Part shown: positions 8,835 through 17,263 of the stretch, piece by piece | How positions within the stretch are numbered: the first letter of the stretch is position 1 | How the letters are laid out: every line of letters begins with the position of its first letter | DNA from: Pseudotamlana haliotis | GTDB taxonomy: Bacteria; Bacteroidota; Bacteroidia; Flavobacteriales; Flavobacteriaceae | Reading direction: 5' to 3' | Assembly (NCBI RefSeq): GCF_008806375.1 | Contig: NZ_WAAT01000022.1 | Span: forward strand, 62,001 to 126,000 | DNA length: 64,000 nt | The notes under the pieces: generated by a model | Databases searched by the model: none | What the model saw: only the letters and a program-made list of their open reading frames with translations | What the model was told of the DNA's origin: nothing | Translations under genes and position numbers: made by a program

Positions 8835-10934
8835 ATGAAGCAATTCATTGTACTACTCCTACTTTTAGTTCAACTTAATGGCTTTGCTCAGCAAACGTAT
8901 TCTAAAGAGCGTCCACCAGTTTTCCCAGAATGTGAAGCGGTTTCTGCTGACGAACTCCAACAGTGTTTTGATCAAGGGGTCTTTAATCGCATTTATGATC
9001 ATTTTAAGGTTCCAGAACGTGTTTATAATGAAAATTATAAAGGTGAAGTTGTGGTCCTTTTTGAAGTAGATACCCTAGGGGCTTTCCGCGTGATTTATAT
9101 TGATGCTTATTATGAGGAGTTGAAAGCCGAAACTAAACGTGTGTTTTCAGAGTTTCCAACTGTTAAACCTGCGACCTATAACTCAAGAAATACTTTTAAA
9201 CAATATTCTTTTCCTATAAAAATACCATTAGTAGATCAGGCAGCAGCATCACAAGATTTATCAAAAGTGAATCAGTTAGCGGCTTTAGAAGAACAAGCTA
9301 AGCGCGAATTTGATAGTGTAACTGCACAAACACGCCGTTTTGATAAGCCCAATTATAAGAGTCAGTTAAACATTCCGTTTGTGCATGCTGAATATGCTAA
9401 GTTTGATCGAGAGATGAACCTTGTTGGCACCAATAGTCATACAGGAGCAAAACCATTCATCTATTCTGAAGTGTCAAAATATTATGATTTTGATGCTGAA
9501 AACCAAAAATTACTTCAAGATAGAAAAACTTGGGTAGGGCGTAAATTATGGAATGAACATTTTGTAGAATTACAAACCGATAATTATTGGTTTACTGTAG
9601 ATCCTGTTTTTGACCTTCAAGTTGGTAAAGACACTGATGCTGATTTCAATTATACCTATAATAATACTCGGGGCCTTGTGGTTCAAGGTGGTTTTGGTGA
9701 AAAATTTAATTTTTATACGTCATTCTTAGAAAGTCAAGGACGCTTTGCTGATTATTTTAATCGTTACGCAGAAAGCTTAAAAGGTTTTGGTCCTGACCCT
9801 GCTGTTATTCCTGGTAGAGGAATTGCTAAGCGTTACAAAACAGATGCCTATGATTACCCTGTGGCTGAAGCTTACTTGTCTTATACACCATCAAAATATT
9901 TTAATTTTCAATTTGGTCATGGTAAAAACTTCATAGGTGATGGTTACCGTTCTTTAGTACTTAGTGATGTTGCTAGTCCGCACCCCTTTTTCAAAATAAA
10001 TACAACGTTTTGGAAAATGAAATACACCAATACTTGGATGTGGTTAACCGATATACGTCCTGAAGTCGAGGAAGACAAGGCCTTCAAAAGAAAGTATATT
10101 GCAAATCATTTTTTAAGTTGGAACGTTTCAAAGCGTTTAAACTTAGGGTTTTTTGAATCTGTGGTTTGGGATAATGCCAACGACAGAGGTTTTGATGTGA
10201 ATTACCTAAACCCTGTGATTTTTTATAGAGCTGTGGAGTTTGAAACGGGTCAAGGGGCAGGAAATGCACTTATGGGGATGACTGCTAAGTATAAATGGAA
10301 TGACAACATCAACATATACGGTCAGTTTATTTTAGATGAATTTTCTCTTGGAGATATAACAGGCGGTGAGAAAAGCTGGAAAAACAAGTACGGTTATCAA
10401 TTAGGAATTAAATATTACGATGCTTTTAAGGTAGATAACCTATTGCTTCAGTTTGAGTATAATCGTGTGCGTCCGTATACGTATTCTCATAATACTATTG
10501 TACTTAACTATGCGCATAGTAATCAGTCGATGGCGCATTTATGGAACTCAAATTTCAGTGAAGCTATTGTAATTGGTCGTTACCACTATGATAGATGGTT
10601 TGCTAATGCCAAGCTTATTTTTGGAGTAAGAGGTTTTGACTTTAATGAGGGCGGTGATAACTATAGTTATGGCGGTGATATTTATAGAGATTATAATGAT
10701 CGTCCATATGATACCGGGGTAGAAGTAGGTCAAGGTATAAAAACCAATATTTTTAATGGAAACTTACAGGCGGGGTATTTATTAAATGTAGCTTCGAATA
10801 TGAAGATTTTTGCAGACGTCACATTTAGAGATTTCGATCCCAACGCTACAACCTCTACAACTTACCAAAACAACACGGTTTGGTTTACCTTTGGTATGCG
10901 CTCCGATTTGTTTAATTGGTATTTCGATTTTTAA
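8835..10934 (+). CDS. remB: RemB-like gliding motility outer-membrane protein with N-terminal TonB-C-like domain
   Basis: About 699 residues from the ATG at 8835, chosen because it begins a clean signal peptide (MKQFIVLLLLLVQLNGFAQ); an upstream TTG at 8820 is in frame. Residues 28-132 resemble the TonB C-terminal domains of the two preceding genes: PVFPECE, a second Cys eleven residues later, then a V-x-F-x-VD strand and a PTVKPA segment. The rest is rich in aromatic-flanked beta strands and ends with an aromatic-rich strand (RSDLFNWYFDF), as expected of an outer-membrane barrel. Position near sprA fits RemB of gliding flavobacteria, which affects surface motility. The RemB name rests on family and context memory, not an alignment. 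Confidence 0.7.
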   Translation: MKQFIVLLLLLVQLNGFAQQTYSKERPPVFPECEAVSADELQQCFDQGVFNRIYDHFKVPERVYNENYKGEVVVLFEVDTLGAFRVIYIDAYYEELKAETKRVFSEFPTVKPATYNSRNTFKQYSFPIKIPLVDQAAASQDLSKVNQLAALEEQAKREFDSVTAQTRRFDKPNYKSQLNIPFVHAEYAKFDREMNLVGTNSHTGAKPFIYSEVSKYYDFDAENQKLLQDRKTWVGRKLWNEHFVELQTDNYWFTVDPVFDLQVGKDTDADFNYTYNNTRGLVVQGGFGEKFNFYTSFLESQGRFADYFNRYAESLKGFGPDPAVIPGRGIAKRYKTDAYDYPVAEAYLSYTPSKYFNFQFGHGKNFIGDGYRSLVLSDVASPHPFFKINTTFWKMKYTNTWMWLTDIRPEVEEDKAFKRKYIANHFLSWNVSKRLNLGFFESVVWDNANDRGFDVNYLNPVIFYRAVEFETGQGAGNALMGMTAKYKWNDNINIYGQFILDEFSLGDITGGEKSWKNKYGYQLGIKYYDAFKVDNLLLQFEYNRVRPYTYSHNTIVLNYAHSNQSMAHLWNSNFSEAIVIGRYHYDRWFANAKLIFGVRGFDFNEGGDNYSYGGDIYRDYNDRPYDTGVEVGQGIKTNIFNGNLQAGYLLNVASNMKIFADVTFRDFDPNATTSTTYQNNTVWFTFGMRSDLFNWYFDF

Positions 10935-10978
10935 GAAAGCTTCAGTTTAAGGGTATAGCTATTTTAACTTTATTCGGC

Positions 10979-11008
10979 TTGCTAAAATGCTTTTATAGAG
11001 TATCTTTG
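10979..11008 (+). promoter_or_regulatory. Bacteroidota-type promoter for cyoE
   Basis: TTG at 10979-10981 is followed after 19 bases by TATCTTTG at 11001-11008. This matches the TTG / TAnnTTTG consensus of Bacteroidota primary promoters, 35 bases before the cyoE start. Confidence 0.65.
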
Positions 11009-11043
11009 CACTCGCATTATCAGAACCGTCAATAAAATTAACC

Positions 11044-11937
11044 TTGAGTAGCTCAAAATCAGCCTTAAAACAACCTACAGTGATTTCAGATTTTAAAGAA
11101 ATCACAAAAATGCGTCTGTCGCTTAGCGTGGTGTTCTCTTCACTGGCCGGATATTTATTGGGTGTAGATGTTATTGATTTAAAAGTACTGACTTTACTTG
11201 CTTTTGGCGGCTATTTTATGGTTGGCGCTTCCAATGCCTTTAATCAAATTATTGAAAAGGATTTAGATGCCTTAATGGATCGTACCAAAAACAGACCCAT
11301 TCCTGCGGGACGTATGTCTGTGAATACGGCTTTCGTTATTGCTTCTATTTTCACGTTATTAGGGATTATCATCTTATACACCATTAACAAGCAAACTGCG
11401 ATGTTTGGTGCGATTTCAATATTTCTTTATACCTGTGTTTATACGCCTTTAAAAACGAAAACACCTATATCAGTTTTTGTTGGTGCTATTCCAGGAGCTA
11501 TTCCTTTTATGTTAGGCTGGGTTGCCGCTACTGATAGTTTTGGTATTGAACCAGGAACCTTGTTTGCTTTACAGTTTTTTTGGCAGTTCCCACACTTTTG
11601 GGCCATAGGTTGGTTCTTGTTTGAAGACTATAAAAAAGGTGGTTTTTTTATGTTGCCAACAGGGAAACAGGATAAAGGTACTGCAGTACAGGTGATTATG
11701 TACACTATTTGGACCATTCTAATTTCTATTGTTCCGGTATTTGGTTTTACAGGACAGTTAAAATTGTCTGTTGTAGCTGCAATCATCGTGTTTTTATTAG
11801 GCTTATTCATGCTGCATTATGCGGTGCGATTGTTTAGAGAAATGACAGTAAAGGCCGCAAGACAATTAATGTTGGCTAGTGTGTCTTACATTACATTGAT
11901 TCAAATTGTTTATGTTTTAGATAAATTTATTAGATAA
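11044..11937 (+). CDS. cyoE: Haem o synthase (protohaem IX farnesyltransferase)
   Basis: 297 residues, the normal family length, with seven to nine membrane helices. It adds a farnesyl group to haem b to make haem o, the precursor of haem a for cytochrome oxidase. The prenyltransferase signature lies at about residues 64-80 (NAFNQ...EKDLDALMDRT), followed by NRPIPAGRMS; a second conserved segment FWQFPHFWAI lies near residue 180. The start is a TTG with a good promoter upstream. It leads the cytochrome oxidase cluster and ends 2 bases before the next gene. Confidence 0.96.
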   Translation: MSSSKSALKQPTVISDFKEITKMRLSLSVVFSSLAGYLLGVDVIDLKVLTLLAFGGYFMVGASNAFNQIIEKDLDALMDRTKNRPIPAGRMSVNTAFVIASIFTLLGIIILYTINKQTAMFGAISIFLYTCVYTPLKTKTPISVFVGAIPGAIPFMLGWVAATDSFGIEPGTLFALQFFWQFPHFWAIGWFLFEDYKKGGFFMLPTGKQDKGTAVQVIMYTIWTILISIVPVFGFTGQLKLSVVAAIIVFLLGLFMLHYAVRLFREMTVKAARQLMLASVSYITLIQIVYVLDKFIR

Positions 11938-11939
11938 CC

Positions 11940-12521
11940 ATGGATTTAACTCAAGGGACGAAAGAAGAAAAAATAGGCAGAGCAAAAAAGATGATGCTGT
12001 GGTTTGGTATCATTTCATTAGTGATGTCTTTTGCAGGTTGGACCAGTGCTTTTGTTGTGAGTAGTAGCCGACCAGATTGGTTAAAGGATTTTCAGTTGCC
12101 TAATGCTTTTTTGATAAGTACCGTTGTTATTGTAATAAGTAGTATCACCTTCATTTTAGCTAAAAAAGCACTTAAGTCGGGGTCTTCAAAAGCAACCATG
12201 CTGTGGTTGTTAGTTACACTAGTTTTAGGTGTTGTTTTTATTTATAATCAATTTGCGGGCTTTCAGCAAATTATAGATTTGGGCTATAATTTTACTGGAC
12301 CTACCAGTAATGTGACTATGTCCTATATTTATTTGATTGCTCTAGTGCATATTGTACATGTTCTTGTGGGCTTAATTTGCCTTCTCGTTGTAATTTTTAA
12401 TCAATTTAAACAGAAGTATAGTGACTCTAATATGCTAGGGTTTGAACTTGCCGCTATTTTTTGGCATTTCATTGATATTCTTTGGGTTTACCTCTTTTTA
12501 TTCCTCTATTTTGTGAGATAA
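11940..12521 (+). CDS. Cytochrome c oxidase subunit III-like protein (short form)
   Basis: 193 residues with five predicted membrane helices and the haem-copper oxidase subunit III signature near the end (ELAAIFWHFIDILWVYLFLFLYF). The start is 2 bases after cyoE, so the two are co-transcribed. A second, longer subunit III gene follows 137 bases downstream; paired subunit III genes are common in Bacteroidota oxidase clusters. This one lacks the soluble insert of the longer copy. Confidence 0.9.
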   Translation: MDLTQGTKEEKIGRAKKMMLWFGIISLVMSFAGWTSAFVVSSSRPDWLKDFQLPNAFLISTVVIVISSITFILAKKALKSGSSKATMLWLLVTLVLGVVFIYNQFAGFQQIIDLGYNFTGPTSNVTMSYIYLIALVHIVHVLVGLICLLVVIFNQFKQKYSDSNMLGFELAAIFWHFIDILWVYLFLFLYFVR

Positions 12522-12548
12522 TACCTTTTTTTAAAAATTTTAACAGCT

Positions 12549-12571
12549 AAACATCAGAAAAACTGATGTTT
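12549..12571 (+). terminator. Weak hairpin between the two subunit III genes
   Basis: A 9-bp perfect stem (AAACATCAG/CTGATGTTT) with an A5 loop lies in the 137-base gap. There is no clear T-run, so it may be an attenuator or a processing/stability hairpin rather than a full terminator. Confidence 0.4.
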
Positions 12572-12622
12572 GTCATAGTTTAAAATTTCAAGAAGTATAT
12601 TTCGTCAGATGAATAAAATGAT

Positions 12623-12630
12623 TATTTTTG
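12623..12630 (+). promoter_or_regulatory. Candidate -7 element before long subunit III
   Basis: TATTTTTG matches TAnnTTTG exactly and lies 28 bases before the start codon. No convincing TTG element is visible at the expected distance upstream, so this is weaker than the cyoE promoter. Confidence 0.4.
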
Positions 12631-12658
12631 TGCAACTTTTAAATAACAACCATTCTAT

Positions 12659-13642
12659 ATGAGTACTACAGTTGTAAACGCTGGGCCAGATAACCAAACT
12701 TGGACAGGGGGTAACGAGCCTTTAAAAGCAAGTTATGGAAAAATGATGATGTGGTTTTTCATCGTTTCAGATGCATTAACTTTTTCTGGGTTTTTAGCAG
12801 CCTATGGATTTTCTAGATTTAAATTTATTGATTCTTGGCCTATTGCCGATGAAGTTTTTACTCACTTCCCATTTTTACACGGTGTAGATGCACCAATGTA
12901 CTATGTGGCTTTTATGACATTTGTACTTATTATGTCGTCTGTAACTATGGTATTAGCCGTAGATGCGGGGCACCATTTAAATAAGAGCAAAGTGACTATT
13001 TATATGTTCTTAACCATTATTGGTGGTTTAGTCTTTGTAGGATCTCAAGCTTGGGAATGGAATACTTTTATTAAAGGAGAATATGGTGCTGTAAAAACAA
13101 AAGGTGGAAATATTCTACAATTTGTAGATACCGAAGGGCATCGTGTTGCCATTGGTGATTTTGCTATTGCAGATGGACATGCTGACCGTATTCAACACGA
13201 GCGTAAAGATGGTTTATGGTTCGTTTCTGAAGGGTCACTACCAAGTTTTTCTGTTGAAGAAGTTTTAAGCGGCTTACAAGCTAATGATAATATCTTAGTA
13301 AGAACGCAGCTATTAACAGAAGAAGGTGCTAAAACAGTACTATCTAGAGACGAGTCTATCAATCTTATCAAAACTTATGGTGTGAAGGTTGTTGAAGGTG
13401 CTAACCTTCAAGAGAATGAATATGGTTCACCATTATTCGCTGATTTCTTTTTCTTCATTACTGGATTTCACGGTTTTCACGTACTTTCAGGGGTGATTTT
13501 AAATATCATTGTTTTCTTTAACGTAGTGGTTGGAACTTACGAAAGACGTAGAAGCTACGAAATGGTTGAAAAAGTTGGTTTATACTGGCACTTTGTAGAT
13601 TTAGTTTGGGTATTCGTATTCACGTTCTTCTACTTAGTTTAA
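12659..13642 (+). CDS. Cytochrome c oxidase subunit III with soluble insert
   Basis: 327 residues. Membrane helices at about 28-50, 80-100, 112-132, 260-290 and 300-327 follow the subunit III pattern, ending in VGLYWHFVDLVWVFVFTFFYLV. Between helices, residues about 141-255 form a long polar segment absent from ordinary subunit III proteins (about 200 residues). It contains HRVAIGD and ADRIQHER stretches and is predicted to lie outside the membrane. I believe this long form recurs in Bacteroidota oxidases; its role is unknown. Confidence 0.92.
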   Translation: MSTTVVNAGPDNQTWTGGNEPLKASYGKMMMWFFIVSDALTFSGFLAAYGFSRFKFIDSWPIADEVFTHFPFLHGVDAPMYYVAFMTFVLIMSSVTMVLAVDAGHHLNKSKVTIYMFLTIIGGLVFVGSQAWEWNTFIKGEYGAVKTKGGNILQFVDTEGHRVAIGDFAIADGHADRIQHERKDGLWFVSEGSLPSFSVEEVLSGLQANDNILVRTQLLTEEGAKTVLSRDESINLIKTYGVKVVEGANLQENEYGSPLFADFFFFITGFHGFHVLSGVILNIIVFFNVVVGTYERRRSYEMVEKVGLYWHFVDLVWVFVFTFFYLV

Positions 13643-13731
13643 TAGGGATCTATTTATTTCCTTGAATAAGGAAATCTAATAATAATTTATTTTTCATTCC
13701 TTTTAAGTAAAGGAATCTAAAACACATAAAA

Positions 13732-14112
13732 ATGGCACACGAACATAAATTAGAAATTTTTAGAGGCGCATTAAAATTCAAATCCAATACACAAAAAATT
13801 TGGGGAGTTTTAATCTTTTTAGCAATTGTTACCATCATAGAGGTAGTCTTAGGTATTATTAAACCAGAGGTTTTAATGGGGCAAGTTTTAGGTATGAAAG
13901 CACTTAACTGGATTTTCATCATCTTAACTATAGTTAAAGCGTATTATATTACATGGGATTTCATGCACATGCGTGATGAAACACCTGGCTTAAGACGTGC
14001 TGTAGTGTGGACAGGTATTTTTCTAATTGCTTACCTGACGTTTATCTTATTAGAAGAAGGTGGTTATGTATTTGACGTTTATGATAACGGATACATCAAA
14101 AGAGATTTTTAA
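13732..14112 (+). CDS. Cytochrome c oxidase subunit IV family protein
   Basis: 126 residues with three membrane helices and a cytoplasmic N-terminus, the size and topology of the small prokaryotic subunit IV family. The segment AYYITWDFMHMRDE between helices 2 and 3 is typical. It lies 89 bases after subunit III and is followed by a strong terminator, so it ends the structural-subunit transcript. Likely role: stabilising the oxidase core. Confidence 0.9.
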   Translation: MAHEHKLEIFRGALKFKSNTQKIWGVLIFLAIVTIIEVVLGIIKPEVLMGQVLGMKALNWIFIILTIVKAYYITWDFMHMRDETPGLRRAVVWTGIFLIAYLTFILLEEGGYVFDVYDNGYIKRDF

Positions 14113-14166
14113 AGATTATTATTTGTGCCAATAAAGGGTACAGAGTAAGTGTTAAATATAGAAGTG

Positions 14167-14191
14167 AAGGTGGTTTTTTAACCACCTTTTT
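14167..14191 (+). terminator. Intrinsic terminator after subunit IV
   Basis: A 9-bp stem AAGGTGGTT/AACCACCTT with a TTTT loop and a following T-run. A TATTTTTG element at 14193-14200 immediately follows and may start the next transcript. Confidence 0.85.
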
Positions 14192-14236
14192 CTATTTTTG
14201 CGCCGCGGTAAAAGCGCATAAAATTACTATCATTCA

Positions 14237-14956
14237 ATGGATTATAAAAAGGTAAGTAGATACGTCGTTTTAGGAGTGTTATTCTTCCTTCCTGTAACAT
14301 TCTTGTTGTTTTTATATCCAGCAACACATAACTATCAACCACTTGATATTGTTAATGATTCTGTTGTTGATTTAACTAACATGCATGCAGATAGTGAAGA
14401 CACGATACGGCTTAAAGATCACATCACGGTGCTTGGCTTCTTAGGTGAAAATCCGATGAAACAAAGTATTGCCGCATCTAACCTAAAGGAGCTGGTCTAT
14501 GATAAGTTTAAAGGCTTTAAAGGCTTTCAAATCGTGATTGTTATTCCAGAAGGCACAGAGCAAGCCGTAAAAAATTTGAAGACTGAAATTAGCTCTTATG
14601 AAGATATACGCTTTTGGCATTTTGTGTTTGGAAAACCAAGTGATATTAAACGTGTGTTCTTTAGTCTAAAAAGTCAAGAAGATTTAAAAACCGATTTATC
14701 TACTGATTACGTTTTTATTGTAGATAAAGATCTTAATCAACGTGGAAGGTTAGACGATAGAACCGACGGAGAGCTTGAAAAGCAATCCGAGGTTTACGGC
14801 TTAAATGCTTACGATTGCATTGAAGTAGCCGAAATTAAAAATAAAATGAGCGACGATTTACGTATTGTTTTTACTGAATACCGACAAAAACGTAAAGGGG
14901 AGTTTAACTCTGATACCCGTCGTGCTAATGATTTAAATACTCAAGATGAAAAATAA
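14237..14956 (+). CDS. Membrane-anchored Sco/thioredoxin-like protein lacking the CxxxC motif
   Basis: 239 residues: an N-terminal membrane anchor (about residues 8-28) and a soluble domain whose strand pattern (ITVLGFLG, then FQIVIVIPEG, then DYVFIVDKDLNQRGRLDDR) resembles a thioredoxin/Sco fold. The position of the CxxxC pair in Sco proteins holds GENPMKQS instead, and the only cysteine is near the C-terminus (YDCIEV). It cannot do thiol redox chemistry or bind copper in the usual way. The stop overlaps the start of the true Sco gene by 11 bases, suggesting coupled translation and a joint role in oxidase assembly; that role is inference. Confidence 0.7.
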   Translation: MDYKKVSRYVVLGVLFFLPVTFLLFLYPATHNYQPLDIVNDSVVDLTNMHADSEDTIRLKDHITVLGFLGENPMKQSIAASNLKELVYDKFKGFKGFQIVIVIPEGTEQAVKNLKTEISSYEDIRFWHFVFGKPSDIKRVFFSLKSQEDLKTDLSTDYVFIVDKDLNQRGRLDDRTDGELEKQSEVYGLNAYDCIEVAEIKNKMSDDLRIVFTEYRQKRKGEFNSDTRRANDLNTQDEK

Positions 14957-15686
14957 TTATTCCTACATAGGCATAGGCTTCATTATTCTTGTTTTCGGAA
15001 TTCTGTTTGTTCCGAAAATTGTAGATCGCATTACTAATGATGATGTGATACGAAATGAAAGTCGAAGTGATTTCGCTTCAGATAAACCTGGTCAGCTTTC
15101 AGATTTAGCCTTTATTGAAATTGATGGTGAAGCTAAAAAAGTACCGCCTTTTTCATTTACAAATCAAGATGGTGAAACCATCACAAATGAAGATTATTCT
15201 GGGAAAGTTTATGTGATCGAATTCTTTTTCACCACCTGTCCAACCATTTGTCCACGTATGAATGCTAATCTCATTCAAATTCAAAATACTTTTGAAGGTT
15301 TTGATGATTTTGGTGTTGCTTCATTTACCATCAATCCTGATTACGACACGCCTGAAGTCCTTAAAGCTTACGCCAAAACTTATGGTGTTACAAACCCCAA
15401 TTGGCATTTAATGACTGGTGATAAAGACACTATTTATAGATTATCAAATGAAGGCTTTAACTTATACACCGGTGAAGATGAAAACGTTGAAGGTGGTTTT
15501 GAACACTCAGGGAATTTTGCGCTAATTGATAAAAATGGCTTTTTCCGTTCTAGAAAAGATGATTTCGGAAATCCAATCATTTATTACCGCGGTATTGTTT
15601 CAGAAGCAGAACAAGTAGATGAAGATGGTGTTAAAGAAGAGATAAGTGCTCTAAAAGCTGATATTAAAAAATTACTAAACGAGTAA
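14946..15686 (+). CDS. Sco family copper chaperone for cytochrome oxidase
   Basis: 246 residues: N-terminal membrane anchor (about 7-23), then a thioredoxin-fold domain with the copper-binding Cys98-x3-Cys102 (TTCPTICPRMN) and His187 (GFEHSGN), all three Sco ligands present. It delivers copper to, or reduces, the CuA site of cytochrome oxidase subunit II. It overlaps the preceding Sco-like gene by 11 bases and lies 23 bases before the DUF420 gene, in one assembly operon. Confidence 0.94.
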   Translation: MKNNYSYIGIGFIILVFGILFVPKIVDRITNDDVIRNESRSDFASDKPGQLSDLAFIEIDGEAKKVPPFSFTNQDGETITNEDYSGKVYVIEFFFTTCPTICPRMNANLIQIQNTFEGFDDFGVASFTINPDYDTPEVLKAYAKTYGVTNPNWHLMTGDKDTIYRLSNEGFNLYTGEDENVEGGFEHSGNFALIDKNGFFRSRKDDFGNPIIYYRGIVSEAEQVDEDGVKEEISALKADIKKLLNE

Positions 15687-15709
15687 ATCCTGTTAACCGT
15701 ACCTACATT

Positions 15710-16246
15710 ATGAGCCAAGCCCCTAAATTGCTAAACGAAAAAAAGTATAATAAATTAATAATAGTCTTATCGGTTGTAATTCCTATTGCAGTGGCCATTT
15801 TATTTGGTGTAAAAATTCCTAATGTAGAACCACTATCATTTTTGCCTCCTATTTATGCTTCTACAAATGCGCTTACAGCATTAGTTTTAATCTTAGCTTT
15901 CATCGCCGTTAAGAAAGGCAATATAAAACTGCATAAACAATTAGTGACTTTTGCATTGGTGTTGTCAGCACTCTTTTTACTGATGTATGTGGCTTACCAC
16001 ATGACCAGTGATTCTACTAAGTATGGTGGAGAAGGTTTAGTGATGTACTTCTATTATTTTATTTTAATTACACATATTGTACTGTCTATTGTCGTGATTC
16101 CTTTTGTTCTCATTACATTTGTAAGGGGGCTTACCAATCAAGTAGAACGACATAAAAGGATAGCCAAAATTACCTTTCCATTATGGTTGTATGTGGCGGT
16201 TACTGGTGTTGTTGTGTACATCATGATTTCGCCGTATTATGTATAA
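15710..16246 (+). CDS. DUF420 family membrane protein (CtaM-like)
   Basis: 178 residues with five predicted membrane helices. DUF420 proteins (YozB/CtaM in Bacillus/Staphylococcus) are oxidase biogenesis factors. Conserved histidines are seen in KLHKQLVTFAL, VAYHMTSDS, ILITHIVLSI and ERHKRIAKI, consistent with a haem or metal site. It sits directly behind Sco, and the next gene starts 10 bases later. Confidence 0.88.
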   Translation: MSQAPKLLNEKKYNKLIIVLSVVIPIAVAILFGVKIPNVEPLSFLPPIYASTNALTALVLILAFIAVKKGNIKLHKQLVTFALVLSALFLLMYVAYHMTSDSTKYGGEGLVMYFYYFILITHIVLSIVVIPFVLITFVRGLTNQVERHKRIAKITFPLWLYVAVTGVVVYIMISPYYV

Positions 16247-16256
16247 AAGATAACCT

Positions 16257-16475
16257 ATGAAAACTCGTATTGTTTTAATATTTGTTACGCTTTTTAGCTT
16301 TTTTCAATCACAAGCGCAGTGCGCCATGTGTCGCGCTGTTTTAGAGAGTGAAGAAGGGCAAACCACAGCTGAAGGCATTAATGATGGTATTATGTACCTC
16401 ATGGCTTTTCCTTACATTCTAGTGGCTGGAATGATATATTTTGTATACCGAAAATACAAGACGTTAAAGAACTAA
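16257..16475 (+). CDS. Small exported CxxC membrane protein in the oxidase assembly operon
   Basis: 72 residues. A signal peptide (MKTRIVLIFVTLFSFFQSQA) is followed immediately by QCAMCRAVLESEEG, then one membrane helix (about residues 46-64) and a basic tail. The mature protein would place a CxxC pair near its N-terminus in the periplasm, anchored by the C-terminal helix. I do not know a named family. Ten-base spacing from DUF420 points to a role in copper or thiol handling for cytochrome oxidase; this is inference from context and motif. Confidence 0.75.
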   Translation: MKTRIVLIFVTLFSFFQSQAQCAMCRAVLESEEGQTTAEGINDGIMYLMAFPYILVAGMIYFVYRKYKTLKN

Positions 16476-16561
16476 CAATTAATTTTTTTATTAGTTATTG
16501 TAACATTTCTTTGCGTTTTAAGTCTTATGATAAAGGCTTTAGCTAAAAAACCAACTAAGAA

Positions 16562-17263
16562 ATGTTGAAAATCAATCAAATTCACAAATCCTATAAAATA
16601 GGAGATTCCAGTTTGCATGTTCTAAAGGGTATTGATCTTTCTGTTGAAGAAGGTGAAATGGTCGCTATTATGGGGTCTTCTGGGTCTGGAAAATCAACAT
16701 TGCTTAATATAATTGGTATGCTCGATGAGGCTGATGAAGGCGAGTATATCTTAGACGGCCTAGCTATTAAAGATCTCACCGAAAAAAAAGCTGCCGTTTA
16801 TAGAAATAAGTTTCTTGGCTTTATTTTTCAATCCTTCAACTTGATAAATTATAAAAACGCCCTTGAAAATGTAGCACTACCTTTATATTATCAAGGTTTA
16901 AAGCGTAAGGAGCGTTTAGAAAAGGCGTCCTTTCATCTAGAGAAAGTGGGGCTTTCCGCTTGGGGGCATCATTTACCTAAAGAGCTTTCTGGCGGACAAA
17001 AACAACGTGTAGCCATAGCTAGAGCTTTAGCAGCAAACCCGAAATTACTTTTAGCCGATGAGCCTACCGGGGCGTTAGACACTAAAACTTCCCATGAAAT
17101 TATGGCTTTTATTCAGCATTTAAATGATGAAGGTAAAACCATTTTAATGGTTACCCATGAAGAAGATATTGCAAATATGTGTAAGCGTATCGTACGCCTT
17201 CGTGATGGTGTGATTATAGAAGATGCTAAAGTTAATCAAGTAAGAGCCGAGCAGTATGTTTGA
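16562..17263 (+). CDS. ABC transporter ATP-binding protein (MacB/LolD type)
   Basis: 233 residues with all ATPase motifs: Walker A GSSGSGKST (residues 38-46), signature LSGGQKQRVAIARAL, Walker B LLLADEPTGALD and the switch His in MVTHEED. Length and sequence fit the MacB/LolD/FtsE-like class that powers mechanotransmission rather than import. Its end overlaps the first permease gene by 8 bases. The two permeases, adaptor and TolC downstream show it energises a tripartite efflux or export system. Confidence 0.95.
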   Translation: MLKINQIHKSYKIGDSSLHVLKGIDLSVEEGEMVAIMGSSGSGKSTLLNIIGMLDEADEGEYILDGLAIKDLTEKKAAVYRNKFLGFIFQSFNLINYKNALENVALPLYYQGLKRKERLEKASFHLEKVGLSAWGHHLPKELSGGQKQRVAIARALAANPKLLLADEPTGALDTKTSHEIMAFIQHLNDEGKTILMVTHEEDIANMCKRIVRLRDGVIIEDAKVNQVRAEQYV

